The notes beneath the pieces were generated by a model. The model did not search any database, had not been told where the DNA came from, and worked only from the letters and a program-made list of their open reading frames with translations. The position numbers and the translations under genes were made by a program. 64,000 nt of DNA from Nectonema munidae. Taxonomy: Eukaryota > Nematomorpha > Nectonematoida > Nectonematidae. Below are positions 11,261 to 23,509 of the stretch, one piece after another (position 1 is the first letter of the stretch; the number at the start of each line of letters is the position of its first letter). Location of the stretch: positions 248,001 through 312,000 of the forward strand of contig JAUIRK010000927.1 in NCBI GenBank assembly GCA_030549495.1, in the 5' to 3' direction.

Positions 11261-11649
11261 TTTTGATCAATCAAAATTTTGATTGACATTTTCTATAAAA
11301 ATAGCCATGATTATTGAAAAAATTAAATATATAAAGTGATATGCGTTCCAAACTGTATATAATTATAAATTTATGGGTATTATATAATATAGATTCTAAG
11401 TTATAAGGTTAAGTACAGATAATGTCAAAATTTTGCTGAAAAATTTTAATTTTTGATTTTGATTGACAGTTTTGGACATGAAGTGGTCATTCAACTACCA
11501 TGAAAATGGTTTCAAAAGATGCAGCTAGCGATTTTAGGAAAAGTCACAAAATTTAAAGGGATATGATTCAGCCAATTTTCTACAATTAATTTTTTAGTGA
11601 AGGGGGGGGGCGTTTTACGCCCCCCAGCACTAATAGGGTTAACTATAGC

Positions 11650-12870
11650 GAAAAGTTTTCACATAAAAATGCCTCCATGAGTACAAAAATGTTTAATTAC
11701 TTCAAAAAACTGAAACAAATAATTAAGATACATAAAGGCAAATGTACAAAAAGAAACAAATGAGAAACATTTATGAAGGATGAAAAAAAATTCATACACA
11801 ATTGCAACAAAATATATTTGAGTGTTGTTTGCAGATAAATTTATTACATCTTTGACATTTTCTAGTTCCACTTTTTTTTGTTTTACATAGGTAACATTTA
11901 CCTCTAGAAATTGTCTCGGGCTCATTCTCAGTCTGGTACAAACTTTTGTAGTAGGATAAAAACTCGGATAATTATATTTGGAAATAACTGTACTATTATG
12001 CCAAATTATCTCTAATAATTCGTAAAAAGTGCGTAAGTCCATCTTCTATTTGATTTATAGCAAGTATAAGATCTTAGCATTTTGTTTTACTATATCGACC
12101 CCACTTTTGTATTGATTATAAAGACTGATGGTTTCTGGAATGCTATAATGTCCCTCTATTTTGATTTCTTTAAGGTGTTGATTATACAGAAGATAGATAA
12201 CTTCAAAATTTTTACTTGCATGTTTGCATAGGCTGTCAATGATGCATACATAACTTATAAGAAGTAAAAAATCGATCAGTTATTATACCTATGCCTTTAA
12301 GTAAGCTAGAGTCACTAACAAGACCTTTTATGATACCTTCTCCACTAAAATTATCGCTATTTTCTAGACGTGATACGTACACTTGTGGTTTTAAAATATA
12401 TAAGCTCTTAGAGTCGTTAGAGTGATAAATTTTAATACCAAATCGACCCGGTTTTGAAGGATCTTAAAATTTTAACAGGAGATCCTCTCCGAAATTTTAC
12501 TAACTGTTCATCTGCAGTGACAAAGTCTGTAGAGACATAATAGAGAGAAATGTGTTATAAAAATAATCATGTATATATCTAATTGCCGAAATTTGGTCAG
12601 TAGTATTTCTCAAACTCTTATCATCGAAATATATAAATAAATGTATAATATAAAACATATCTCTTGAAAGTGCTGCCTTCAAAAATGGTTCTCCTTGTTT
12701 TTCTGAAAAAAGACACTTCAGACTAATAGACTGATCCTTTGAATGTCCAATGTGTAGAATGCAAGCAAAATAAGCCAATAAATCGCCAAATTGGAACCTT
12801 TGATTAATAGGAAAAAAGTTATGTTTGAGTTCAGTCCTCCTAAGAAAATTACAAGTTAGCACAAATTAAG
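11650..12870 (-). pseudogene. Decayed piggyBac transposase
   Basis: Read on the - strand. ORF 12862-12500 contains SRDMFYIIHLFIYFDDKSLR, the piggyBac 'R..F..I...L.FDD' block. The sequence downstream to about 12200 translates, over several stops, as VTADEQLVKFRRGSPVK (DEQLV is the conserved catalytic region), then FKTGSIWY, then TDRFFTSY, which aligns with the second catalytic Asp block (D-N/R-x-F-T-S). The C-terminal part is ORF 12042-11659. It is broken by stops and frameshifts, so it cannot act now. It abuts the right TTAA of the satellite-carrying element, and could belong to a different piggyBac lineage into which that element inserted. Confidence 0.8.
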
Positions 12871-13039
12871 GTAAATTTTAAAAACTTACTCGTAATTATT
12901 TTTCATTTTTATCTTAGTGAAGTTGTAGGTTTGAACTATCAAAGCTTTTGTCATAAAAAGTTGAAAGATTTCAAAACTATCCTTCAACAATTCGGCACCA
13001 TTCTTGAGACCAGCTTGTAATTGGGAAATATTTATGATA

Positions 13040-14480
13040 TTTCTGGCTAGTGGTCTTCCTCAAGTAGACTGTGTGGGTTCCCAGGTGTATGTTGTGTTAT
13101 CTGGAATGATTCCTAAATATTTTAAATTAAACTTCCATTTATTGTAAAATTAATTTCAGGTAAATGCAGAATGTTTCTGGTAGAAAACAGCACATACCTG
13201 CATTTGTTGGGATTTTGTGGCAACTTATTAACTAAGGTCCAATGATTTAATTTTTCGAGGAGATGATTCACTTTATTTACACATTCGTCGATATAAGAAT
13301 GAGGAAGTTTATAAGTGATTCAGCACATCATCGGCATACAATAAAAATTTTGCCTTAGGTACCTTAATTATCACATCATTAATGAAAAGCAAAACAATAT
13401 AGGTTCTAAGATAGAACCTTTAGGGATGCCAATGTTCACTAAAACAGAAGATGAACAATATTGAGAGAAAACAAAAGTAGAACGGGAATAAATAAAAGAT
13501 GATAACCAATTTCTCAGAACACAGATCGGTAAAGTTTATGTAACAGTATACAATGGTTGACTGAGTTGAAGGCCTTTTTAAAATCCAAAAAAGTAATTAT
13601 AGTACTATAATTTCTAGAAAACGATTCGGAAATAAAGTACAAAAGAGAAAATGCAGCGTTTTGTATAGAACGACCCTTTAGAAATCCCATTTGAAATGAG
13701 GAAAATATGTTATGTTTTTCTATGAATTATAAAACTTTATTTAATAATATTTTCTCAAAGATTTTAGCAAAGCAAGAAATAATTAATATAAGACGAAAAA
13801 ATCGATCTTATCCGTTTTATTCATAGGTTTCAGAACAGGAATAACTTTAGTCAATTCCATGGTTTGGAGAAAAATTCCATAATCAATTGATATATAAATA
13901 TGAAGAAGTGATTTAGTAATATAAAGGATGCACTTTGAAATGATTTTCATATTTATACCATCAGGACTTTATGAATTTTTATTTGAGAGAGAAGCAACTG
14001 AAATTACCTAATCGTTATAGGAGATTGTAGAGCATACAAACTCAAATTTATTTTGTGCTACAAAAATAATCTATTAATTTCTCTGAGAAATTTGTTGACT
14101 CAAAGGTACAAGTGGATGGAAAAAATCTATGACAAACCTTTTCAGGAGTAAAAGGTATATTCATAGATTTATCGTTATATTTAAGCAGTTTTTTAAAACT
14201 GAATTAAAAAATAATTTGCCAGTAGGGTTACAGAGTTGAGTTTTAAGATATTACATTTTGTTTCAATTAATCCTATCTTTATTAAATTTTAGAAATTCAC
14301 AATAAGTATTCTGTGATGAATCAGAAAGATTTTTTTTTAATTTGAAATAAAGACGCATCTTTTTTTTTGCGCAGCGAGGAATGTTCTTTATTAAACCAGA
14401 GTGTGTTGATTTTATAGTCTTTAATATCAACACATTCTCTGAAAATTTAAGATTTGTATAAATTTAATTTGTTGATTTTA
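13040..14480 (-). pseudogene. Decayed LINE (CR1/Jockey-like), reverse transcriptase part
   Basis: On the - strand, pieces of a non-LTR reverse transcriptase read in order. Near 14400-14220 is a Lys/Arg-rich segment of the pre-RT linker type. Near 13600-13550 is ITFLDFKKAFNSVNHCILL (motif with the first catalytic Asp). Near 13440-13385 is IGIPKGSILEPILF (normally GVPQGSILGPLLF). Near 13345-13315 is LLYADDVLNHL, the YADD catalytic box. Many stops and frameshifts interrupt it. It differs in sequence from the larger LINE just beyond 14.75 kb. Confidence 0.75.
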
Positions 14481-14806
14481 CTTCATAAGTATTGCAATGG
14501 AATGCTTCCTGTTTTATCTAATTTTCAATATTGAAATTTTAATGCCACGCTGTACTGGTAGGTAGGTCGGTGGAGATGAAAAAGCACTTTCCAAAACTAA
14601 ATTGATATGCTTGCAAGATACTTCATAGAGAATAGAGGCAGTCTTTATGTTTATACAGGTTTTAAAGGGAGTCTAAAATAAAGAAATAGAGAGAAAAAGG
14701 AGAGGAAGAAAGCTATCGGGTAGGCGGTGAGTGAAGATTTAGAATGGGTTGAATGGTTCGTAAAAGCATCGAGAGGGAAGTTAATAGTGTCCGGTGTGTT
14801 AGTAGT

Positions 14807-15790
14807 TTATTCGGATTGTTGGAAAAATGACCGAGAGTTGAAACACAACTGCTTATTAATTCGTGACGGTGAGATATAAAAAAATGGGCAAATGAAAGTT
14901 AGGTGGTGAGATGATTCACGAAAACGGCAAGACTGATTGTCGGAAATTTTGATATGAAAGAGGTAATTTTTGCAAAGGCAGTGAACGGAGAGCTTATGCC
15001 ACCTTATAAGAAATCGTGAAGGGATGAACTTGTAATTTGACCAAGATTGATGAACGGCGGTTATGTGAGTTATGTGGGATAGAAAGGTATTTGTCCATTG
15101 GGTAAGTGACAATTCCCATTCCTTTTTAGTGTATTTTGTGAGTTCATGGATAAAAACGCCGGGGTGTAAAGAGGTCAAGGGTGTCGCGCACGGTTTTGAG
15201 AGGGTTCTTTTGGAGAGGAAATCAACGTGTATATTTTCATGAACGTTGGAATGGGTAGGGCACCAAAATACATAGATGGTAAAGTGGGTGGAGAGAAATT
15301 GTAGTTTCGAGAATAGTTTGGCAACCATGAATTGTGTGTTTTTGCTGAGATGTAAATCGCGAGCGAGGTTTTGAGAGTCGGTATAAAACTGGATTGCTTC
15401 AAATTGAATAAAGTCTTTGATTTGTTGGGTGAAATGGTCGCACGATTCAATTAGTGCTTGACATTCTGGGTCGAATATCGTGGTTAAATGATTAAGTGAT
15501 AGACTTGTGGTGAAGAAGGCGGAAAGTGACTCACCTCTATAGAATGAAAGAGCGATTGCGCACTTTTTTGGTTTTTTCGCGGCATCAGTAAATATCCTTA
15601 GTGTGGTAGAGACAGAGATGTGTCTCAATTCTTTTATATGTGAGGCTGCACGTGTTTTGTATGTATTGATTATGATATCAAAAGGCAGGGTGCACAAGTG
15701 TGGTTGGGTGAATGAGATATCGGTGTAGATGGGGAAGTGATGTGTGAAGCAGTCGCGCATATGGATGGGAGGTGTTGTTAATGTGTACAT
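14807..15790 (-). pseudogene. LINE RNase H domain and C-terminal Cys/His motif
   Basis: A 327-codon ORF. IFTDAAKKPKKCAIALSF (about residues 67-84) holds the first RNase H catalytic Asp. DPECQAL (about 107-113) supplies the Glu block. FYTDSQNLAR (about 133-142) gives the second Asp. VFWCPTHSNVHENIHVDFLSK (about 173-193) gives the last His/Asp block. The end, CRFRESSHHLTFICPFF, matches the C-x(2)-C...H..F-x-C-P motif with one Cys replaced. It is the longest intact piece of this LINE. Confidence 0.85.
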
Positions 15791-16004
15791 AAAATGGTGA
15801 GGGAGGAGGTATTAGTGATTTGTATGTATTAATATAACGCCTTATTAGTGTATCTTTTAGTTTGGTGAGAAGAGGTATAAAATTTAGTGTGAATTCCAAT
15901 ATAGATGTGGGAGTAGTGCGGAAGGCTTTTGAAATAATTAAAAAACTAAAACTGTGAATTTTCAAAAAGAAAGTTAGGGTTGAGGGGTGAGCAAGTGATC
16001 CCAT
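15678..16004 (-). pseudogene. LINE RT-RNase H linker segment
   Basis: This ORF contains KAFRTTPTSILEF, matching the 'GAFRTTP..SL..E' segment that follows the RT in Jockey/R1-type elements, and then a Leu/Arg-rich run. It overlaps the RNase H ORF in another frame, showing a frameshift near 15.75 kb. Confidence 0.65.
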
Positions 16005-16327
16005 GATAGAAGGCCGTATTGAAGAGCTGGTAGGATGAGAGATTTATATATGAAGAGGGAATGTGGAATTTTGACGCCCCATTTGTATGAAATGGCTCTA
16101 TTTAATAGAAAAAGAATTTTGAGTGTTTTCTGTATGTATTTTTAAAGTGGGTGGAGCATTTGAGTTTCGATTGGAAAGTGAGTCCGAGGTATTTTATGTT
16201 CACTGATGGTTTGATAAGGGTGTTATGGTCTATGTAAAGGTGTAAGTGTGGGAAATGTTTTCATGTAAAGTGAATTAAAGAAATTTTAGATGTATTGAAG
16301 GAAATCTTCAGTGAGCTGGCAGTGAAC

Positions 16328-16830
16328 TTAAGAGTGTTGAAAAGTGTGGTCATTTGGAGAAAATTTTCCGATTGGGTGTTGGATGAAAAGTAGATCATCG
16401 GAGTAGCCCTGGAAAAATTTTGATTTGGAGTCTAGAAGATCTAAGAGAGGGTTAATAAGAATAAGCCAGAGAATGTCGGAAAGGCAGCCGCCCTGAGGGG
16501 TAGAAAGAGAGACTGTATGGATTGCGCAGAGATTAAGAAAATAGTTGCTGATAAATTTGATGATGTAGGGTGGATAGCGCTTAAGATACGTGTTGAATAT
16601 GATTGCAGAGTGCCAGGCACTATTGAAGGCGTTGTCGATATCGAGGAACAAGACAGATGATGTTTTTGACATGAAATGGAGTGCTCTGGATATTCAGTAA
16701 GTTTGGATAGAGCTGATTCTGTGTTTTTGTGGGGGAGATAGGCGAATTGTAAAGGATGGATAAGGCTGTGTTGCGTTATGTAGTGAATAAGACGCTTACG
16801 AATAATTTTTTCTAGTAGCTTTCCCAAGAC
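16328..16830 (-). pseudogene. LINE reverse transcriptase domain
   Basis: Two overlapping frames cover the fingers and palm. The frame from 16827 begins GKLLEKIIRKRLIHYI, the usual RT block 1. The frame from 16672 has FLDIDNAFNSAWH (first catalytic Asp), TPQGGCLSDILWLILINPLL and GYSDDLLFI, where YSDD replaces the more common YADD. A frameshift between the two frames and a stop at 16328 end the readable part. Confidence 0.85.
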
Positions 16831-17172
16831 GTGGAGAATGGTTATGAGACGCCAATTTTTAAGAGTTGAGAGGCCTTTGTGGGGTTTTGGTAAAACGAGG
16901 AGTTTTCCAATTTTCGAAATGGAGGGAAAAAAGGGGTGCTTAATACATGTGTAAAAGATGTTGAGTAGGTGGATGTGTAGAAGGTGAAAAGATTTTTTGA
17001 TGTGGGATGATGAAATTCTGTCGTAGCTGGGAGATGAGTTTGGCCTGATAGAGTCAACTGCATGTGATAATTCTTTTAATGTGATGGGGGGGGGGGGGCG
17101 TGAGAGTGACTTAAAGATGATGTTAGCTTGTGTCAGAATGAGTGTATGGTGGAGTGAAAATGGTTGTCTAAG

Positions 17173-17990
17173 TTAGGGCTGTGGCGAGGGAGGGAAAATA
17201 GAAGAGAGGAAGGGAGGGTTTATTAGAATTGAGTTCGGATTTCCGTCGGAGAGGAGTTGATGTAGGTTAATAGTATTTTTCTTTGGTTTAACTATTTTAT
17301 TAATAATGGTCCAGGGATTAGGTGAGGTATTAGAAGTGAAATGTATCCAACAATCGCGCTTCGCTTTTTTAATTGAGCATAGGTAGGTGTGCTTGATTTG
17401 TGAGTATAATGCAATGTTGAAGGGCGACGTGTCCTTTCTCAAGGTTTTAAGGGTTTTGCGAATATTATATTTTTGTGAGGTGAGCGCTGTGGTCCAGAAA
17501 TATGCGTGCTTTCTTTTGGGAAAGGGATTAGAAGGTGTGAAAAGTTTAATGGAAGATGCTAGCGTGTTATTGATGTTAAGTACAGCAGCGTCGATATCGG
17601 TGCTTTTACATAGCGCAGACGAAGTTCGTGGGAGATTTGTTGCGAGTGTTCGCAATAATGTATACCAGTGTGTATGCTTTACGGATATTGTAGGATTATG
17701 AATGTGTATCGCTTGATTGGAAATAAATTGGAAGGTGATGTAATGATGATCCGAAGCTGATGGTTGGTCGGAGATTTCCCAATTTGAGATAAGATTGTAT
17801 GTGTTTATTGACACAAGGGTAAAATCAATATGTGAGGAGATGATGTTGTTGTTTATAATTTTAAAAAATTTGGATTCTTTGTGTTGTCGCATATGTGTAG
17901 ATCTAATGCTTCAGCGCCCCGCTTATTTTCTTTCAGGTCCCAGAGTTGTGATCGGGCGGTGCAATCGGTTGTTATGATGAGATGGTAAGA
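17173..17990 (-). pseudogene. LINE APE-like endonuclease domain
   Basis: The 5' part reads TARSQLWDLKENKRG, matching the D-x-N-A/T-A-R-S-x-L-W-G ... N-x-R-G block of APE endonucleases (residues equivalent to NARS...W are present). ORF 17892-17173 continues with HIDFTLVS, then WEISDQPSASDHHYITF, the terminal SDH catalytic motif. Residues after about 90 are the inter-domain region with several basic stretches. A frameshift lies near 17900. Confidence 0.8.
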
Positions 17991-18000
17991 GGCAGAGAGG

Positions 18001-20277
18001 GAACCAGGGGAGAGAAAAAATTTTAATCAAATATAAAGTTTCTAATCTATGGAATTTCTCTTCTATTTCATTTTTTGATTTAAACAAATCTCTATCATTT
18101 TTCAAAAAAAATGTAGCATTTTATTTTTTCTCTAAATATAATGTAACTTGTGAAATACGAAATTGCTTTCTTTGTCAAAATAATAAAGCATGAACTTTTC
18201 TTCGCATTTCTACTACTTGTTTTATTTTAATTTGTAATTCTAAATTTGAAAACATTCTTTTTTCTTTTTCTTCTTTCATTTTGTGTATTTTGTTTTATTT
18301 TCGTTGGTGGCTTTTTCCTTTAATCATCAATGACATCTTCCATGGTTCCACAATCACGCGACTTTAATTAGTTTTTTGTTGAATACATTTAATGCGACGC
18401 AAGGAATAACTTTACTTTGACTGGAATCACTCCACCATTTTTATTTGAATTTTCTATTAATTGAAAAAATTTATTTTTTATGTCGTTGTTTGATAAAAAC
18501 AAATTCTTCTTCTTCTTCTTCTTAATAGAGGAAGGAAAATTAGACTTATAATACATGGAAAAAATAAAAACAAAAGAATTGTATGATTCATTAACATTAT
18601 CATAACCTAAGCACAGTTTACATAAAAAATTTCATTTAATTAGATGTTTATTCTGTAGTGAGAAAAATACGATGACTCCAAGGAAAGCTTGAAATTTTAA
18701 TATCAGAAAGAAAGTTTGTTAAAAAGACACACGAAGGTTATATCTGATATATCGGATTCAACATTGAAGGAATGAACATCAGTAGAAAAATTAATAAAAA
18801 TGTTATCGATCAGAGATTGAGAATTGTTAGTCGTGAAGCCTAGTAATCAAAGGCAAAAAATTGCAAGGAGATATATATTCAAGATACAAAGTGAAATTCA
18901 AGATATGTATTAAAATCACCAATAAAAAATGAACGAACTGTAAGTAAAGGAAAAATTTCAAATTTTATAAAATCAAAAAAAAAATTAAGATCCAAAGATG
19001 GGGAACGGTAAAAGCAGACAGAAAATCTTATAAAAAATAACAACTCTTCCTCTTCTACTCTTACGAGTATCATATATAAAAGTTTTCTAATTATAAATTT
19101 TATATATTGTCACATATTAAATGAATAATTATGTAAATAAATGACAATATATTAGTACCCATTTAGAAAATTTTAGAATTTTTTTTAAATTTATTTAGCT
19201 TGTTCAATTATAATCCTATTTAAACAATGGCTTAGCTGGATTTTCCAGGATGAATAAGGTCACTTATAATATTTTTTCATTTTTTATAGATTTAATACAT
19301 ACTTGCAATTTCATAATAAATATAAATCAATTAATAAATTTTACTTTAAATATTTGCAAATTTTTTACTTAAAAGTGTTATAAATAACGACAGTAGTGCC
19401 TTCTAATATTCATCTACTTTGTGAAATTATCTTATCCATAAATAAAATTGTAATAATACACTTAATCATTTTGAAATTTATTCAGTTATCTGTATTATTC
19501 ATTATAGATATTTTAATTTATTTTTCTCTATAGGTGGAATTCACATTTTTCCAATTAGTTATCTTCGTCTTAAAATAATTTGGTTGTATCATAACTATTT
19601 CTTTTTGATTTATTTATAAAAATTTACAATACATTAGATTTATCTTTGTCTTAAGAGTGATAGTTTAATTTTTGTTTGTAGTACACCGAAATGTTCATTT
19701 TCTAAAAGATTTATTGACAATAACTTTTAATTAATCAAAGGTTTTTCAAAATTTAGCAAAAAAACATGTAAAAATCGATATAAACCAATTAGTAAGTATC
19801 AAAAAATATATATAATTACATTAAATTAATGAACAAAATATTTTGTATAAACTTACATAAAAAATGTCTTCGAAAGCTCACTTAACTACACATGTAGTTT
19901 TTTGAAATGTAACAACAAACATGAAAACACTGATTTAGAACACATCGTAAATATACAAAAAATATAATTGCAAGATTTCTTAACCTTTTTATAGATTCGC
20001 ACCCTTATTGATTTTGATCTTAAACTCACACGCCTGCTTAACTACATATGTCGTTTTTTGACTAATATTTTTGAAATAAAAATGCAAATTTTGTTTTCAT
20101 CGTGATAAGGGCATCTTCTGATATATTTACTTCATCTCTTCAAGATTGACATTTTTCGTGTTTCTTAATGTACTCATATGAACATTCAAAATTGTGATTT
20201 CTTTTTGGTTTTATAATGCTGGGTCTTTATAAAATCCATCAAGCTAATTTCTAAGTCTCAAACTGTTGTCCGCGGTA
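18001..20277. other. Intergenic, no gene recognised
   Basis: Very AT-rich stretch. It contains a short TTC microsatellite near 18507-18523. No conserved coding region or element ends were found. Several short ORFs are low-complexity noise. Confidence 0.5.
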
Positions 20278-20285
20278 CCCTAGGG

Positions 20286-20476
20286 CATCTTTTTTCAAAC
20301 TCTGGGTCCCGACCCTTCAGTGGGTCGCGTTAAAAATAAAATGGGTCGTAACAAAAAAGATGCTGAATAAATGAACCTAGTGAACAGTTTCTTTTATTAC
20401 ACCTAAGTATTATGGGTCGAGATGCAAACTGTGGTTCTTGCTATGGGACGTAGTAAAAAAAGTTTGAAAAACACTG
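20286..20476. mobile_element. hAT-type MITE
   Basis: A 191-bp element with CA...TG ends. The left terminus is CATCTTTTTTCAAACT and the right, reverse-complemented, is CAGTGTTTTTCAAACT. The 8-bp flanks are CCCTAGGG (20278-20285) and CCCTAAGG (20477-20484), 7 of 8 identical, as expected of a hAT target duplication. Inside are repeated GGGTCG pieces, common in hAT MITEs with ends of this type. Confidence 0.8.
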
Positions 20477-20662
20477 CCCTAAGGGATCTCTCAGCACTGG
20501 AGACCTAAAAAGTTTTGAATAACATATTGCACCCATATTGGGCCATTTGCGATTTTAGCCAATAAGTCACATTTAAAAGAAAAAATAATTTAGGTTTTGA
20601 ATTGAGTACTATTTTTTTCATTGCTTTTTAGGCCTGTTTTTATAGATGTATACTTGTAATAT

Positions 20663-22170
20663 TTGAAATTTTGTTTTACTTCATTAACCTCTGATGATGA
20701 AGAGAAACCTAAGAGTCTTTTGTGTTCTGAAATGTTAGTATCCACTTTTCTAAAGCCCTGTAAGTTTAAAAGACACATGGAAATGAAGCACTCGAGTTCT
20801 GTAAATAAAACTGTTGATTATTTTAAACCTCAAGCTAAACTATTACACAAATTCAGGTTCTTCTAGACCTTCTATAAAGTTTCAAAAATAACTTTTGTCA
20901 AAAAGTCCGTCAATATAGGAGAACAGTTGATATCACCTTCCTGCAAAATAGTATTGAATGTGCTAAGAAGTTTTGAACTGGTAAAGTTGAAGCATATCTT
21001 CCTGTCAAACCATAGCGTTAGAAGGCAAATATGAGAGATTTCTAATGAAATTGTCGTTAGAAGGCTAATAGGAGAGATGTCTGATGACATAATATAAGAG
21101 ATAGTTTTATTAATTCGGAATTCGGTTTTCAACTTTGCAATTTGGCCTTATGAAATGATGGATGCTGCAAGCTTAGCTCAGACTTGCGTTTACGTATAAT
21201 ATGTATATGACAAGCATATTTTTTTCGTTTTGCAAAATTATTAGCTGTAGAACAACTGCATTAAAAATATTTAACAAGGTGGACAATTTTTTAGAATGTA
21301 TACTGACTGTTCGAATAATTTCTTGTTGTTTTAGTTTTCAGACTCTGATTAAGTCAGGTGTAATTGGTACCTAATGCGCTATTGATCGCCAAGCCTTAAT
21401 AAATAATTAATTAAAACCATACCTGACGGCTTAAAAATAATCTCAATGAAGTCATTAAAACAGTTTATTTAATTAAAGTAAATTCCTTCAACTTTTGTTT
21501 GTTTTCAGATCTATGCAAAGAAAATGATGCGTAATTTGAAAAACTCTTGCTTCACTTAAATGCGAGGAGGCTTTTACAAAGGGAAAGTTTTAACCCTGCG
21601 CTGCAAAGAAAAGATTTATCCATTGTCATAAAAAATTGACAGCTTTTGTAATAAAGCTGGAATTGTAGCATTCTTAGGCAAGAAGAATTTTGCTTGTTTT
21701 TCGAACATATATGTTCATTAAAATTAGATTTTCTTTGATAAAGATGCCATGTAAGCCATAAAACACCATGTAGCTTATTTCTCTTTGTTTATTTTATTTT
21801 AGCTACAAAAATTTGAAAAATACTATAAATTTACCAAAACCCCGGTTATAATCCCGATTAATAAATCTGGCCATAGAAGACTCCTTTTTATAATTTTGAT
21901 TGATGATTGGGGAGGTTCAAAATATGTTTTTTTTTGAAATCTCTCAACGATTATTCCATTGAAATGGGATGGTCCTATTCTGATGTTGCAAAGATGGCTC
22001 TGAAAGTTCTATTTCGATTTTGCCACTGAGTCTGGCAAGCTTTTTCTATGCTACTTGCTATTGAAACCAAATCCCGAAACAGATTCGAAGTGAGTAATGA
22101 TATGAGTTGCATTGACCAAAACAGAGCCAAACTGGTTTAGACAAAGCTGATGCATCCATCCTATTGACAT
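20663..22170 (+). pseudogene. hAT transposase pseudogene (ZBED5/SCAND3-like)
   Basis: The first readable frame (20663-20866) contains EKPKSLLCSEMLVSTFLKP followed by KFKRHMEMKH, the BED-type zinc finger (C..C...H...H) of this hAT group. Around 20980-21190 the translation gives LSNHSV then RRLIGEMSDDI, then the MDAASLAQTCVYV region that usually follows the first catalytic Asp. Near 21980-22130 are LKVLFRFCH and LLAIETKSRNRFEVSNDMSC, the C-terminal dimerisation block. Frames shift repeatedly and stops are frequent, so it is dead. The MITE just upstream may be a deletion derivative of a related hAT. Confidence 0.75.
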
Positions 22171-22349
22171 TGATTGGATTATTCAGACAATTTTTAAATA
22201 AACAATTGTTTCAATTTTTTTACTACATACAGTAGTTTATATGTTGATTTATTTTTTTTAAATGAGAAAAATTATAAAGAGACTGCCACATAGTTTCTTG
22301 TTCTATCTCAACAAGAGAACAAACTCATTCATATAAGCCTTTATCTCAC

Positions 22350-22470
22350 CTTATAGCCATTTACCAGTTATTGAAACCGATGGTCACAATTACCCTTTTT
22401 ACCAGCAGATATGCTATACTCTAACCAAGTGGAGGTTTTATACCCCGACTCGAAAAATGATCTTTTGTAA
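22350..22470 (-). repeat. Possible tRNA-derived SINE remnant
   Basis: On the - strand, TTGGTTAGAGTATAGCATAT resembles an A-box region. GGTTTCAATAAC lies about 45 nt later, where a B-box would be. Spacing is tRNA-like but the boxes are degenerate. Confidence 0.3.
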
Positions 22471-22735
22471 ATCTTAACTTAACAAATTGTTTGAGCCCAT
22501 CATGTATTTGGTGTTCGAATGTTAAAAAGGTCTTTCTCTTCTAAAGGCCATATTGAAAGGGTTGTATTAGAAGACAATATAGTCAGACCTTATTTATCCG
22601 ACAGTAGATTAATCGACAATAATCCCGCTATCCGATGCAATATTCTTTAGGAGCTAAAAGATTCTTCTCAGCCTCTCATCTGAATAAATATCAACAAGCC
22701 TGGTTCATATCAAATGAATTTTAATTTATTCACAG

Positions 22736-22950
22736 TTATATTACTCACTACTTAGTTTTCAATCTATAACTACTATTTAGCGTGTGATGGATGACTGATG
22801 ACATATTCAAGGTCGTTTGTGGATGTCGATTTTAGACATTCATTGAAAGATGTCCTGAATCCTACACTCTTTTGCTTTAGGTTGGGACACATAATGTTTG
22901 ATGTATTTTCTTCAACATAATTTATATTGGTTTGTATTTGTAGTTTAGTG
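22736..22950 (+). repeat. Inverted repeat pair, left arm
   Basis: Shares TCACTACTTAGTTTTC, ATTCAAGGTCGTTT and CATTGAAAGATGTCCTGAA (approximately) with the reverse complement of 23510-23735. The similarity runs over about 200 bp with indels. The two arms are about 560 bp apart and diverged. They could be two copies of an unknown repeat in opposite orientation or the arms of one foldback transposon. Confidence 0.7.
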
Positions 22951-23073
22951 CGCTTCCTACATTGTCTTCAAAAAGACAATAGCATTTAAAAACTAAAGTT
23001 ATCCTAAATTATTTTTTTCAAAAGTATTTGTTTTAAAGCTTTTTTCCAAAAACTTTTTGCTCATAAAAAGAGA

Positions 23074-23096
23074 AACACACACACACACACACACAG
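23074..23096. repeat. (AC)n microsatellite
   Basis: A pure run of about 11 AC units, lying between the arms of the inverted repeat. Confidence 0.9.
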
Positions 23097-23509
23097 TTAG
23101 ACCAAAATGATAGAGATTTTTTATGTCGCATCTCTGCAACGTTGGGCACATATATCAGAGTGTCTTTCCTCATTTCTATTTTAATTTAACAATCATGAAT
23201 ATAAGTAATAATACTTATTACGACGTCGACTCCAAACACTTCTCAAAACGTGCGACTCCATTGACCCCACACTCAGTATCCACAACAGCCCTACTTTTCC
23301 TCACCTTTATTTGCGTTTAAACAGCGTTGATGAACAAAGAGACGATTTGTTCTCTAAAGTCCATTCTCGTTATTAATCGGTTAATCTGTGACAAACCTTG
23401 CAGCTAAAAAAATAATACTTGATAAAATTTCCAACTGTAGTTATGACTAAATTTTTAGCTCTAATACGAGGGGTCTGAGTCTGCAGCTTACAATTTAAGA
23501 AAGACTACT

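Larger units (their letters stand above)
8175..11638. mobile_element. Non-autonomous piggyBac-type element with internal satellites, copy 1
   Basis: A 3464-bp element bounded by TTAA on both sides (8171-8174 and 11639-11642), the target site duplicated by piggyBac transposases. The termini are inverted: CCCTATTAGTGCTGGG on the left, and its exact reverse complement CCCAGCACTAATAGGG on the right. It encodes no transposase. Most of the interior is two tandem-repeat families (8251-9100 and about 10498-11260), joined by a unique segment. A second copy at 61517 shares ends and order. A piggyBac transposase relic adjoins the right end, but whether it mobilised this element is unknown. Confidence 0.85.
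14750..17995 (-). mobile_element. Decayed non-LTR retrotransposon (EN-RT-RNase H), about 3.2 kb
   Basis: On the - strand the domains follow the order of an I/Jockey/R1-type second ORF: APE-like endonuclease (17.99-17.17 kb), reverse transcriptase (about 17.06-16.3), linker (16.0-15.7) and RNase H plus C-terminal Cys/His motif (15.8-14.8). Several frameshifts separate the ORFs, so it is inactive, but it is much better preserved than its neighbour at 13-14.5 kb. The first ORF (gag-like) is not visible. Strand composition is skewed (G-rich on +), unlike the flanking DNA. Confidence 0.85.

Noticed and set aside
23123-23320. Short secreted protein
   Set aside because: Lies between the arms of the inverted repeat, with no conserved feature.
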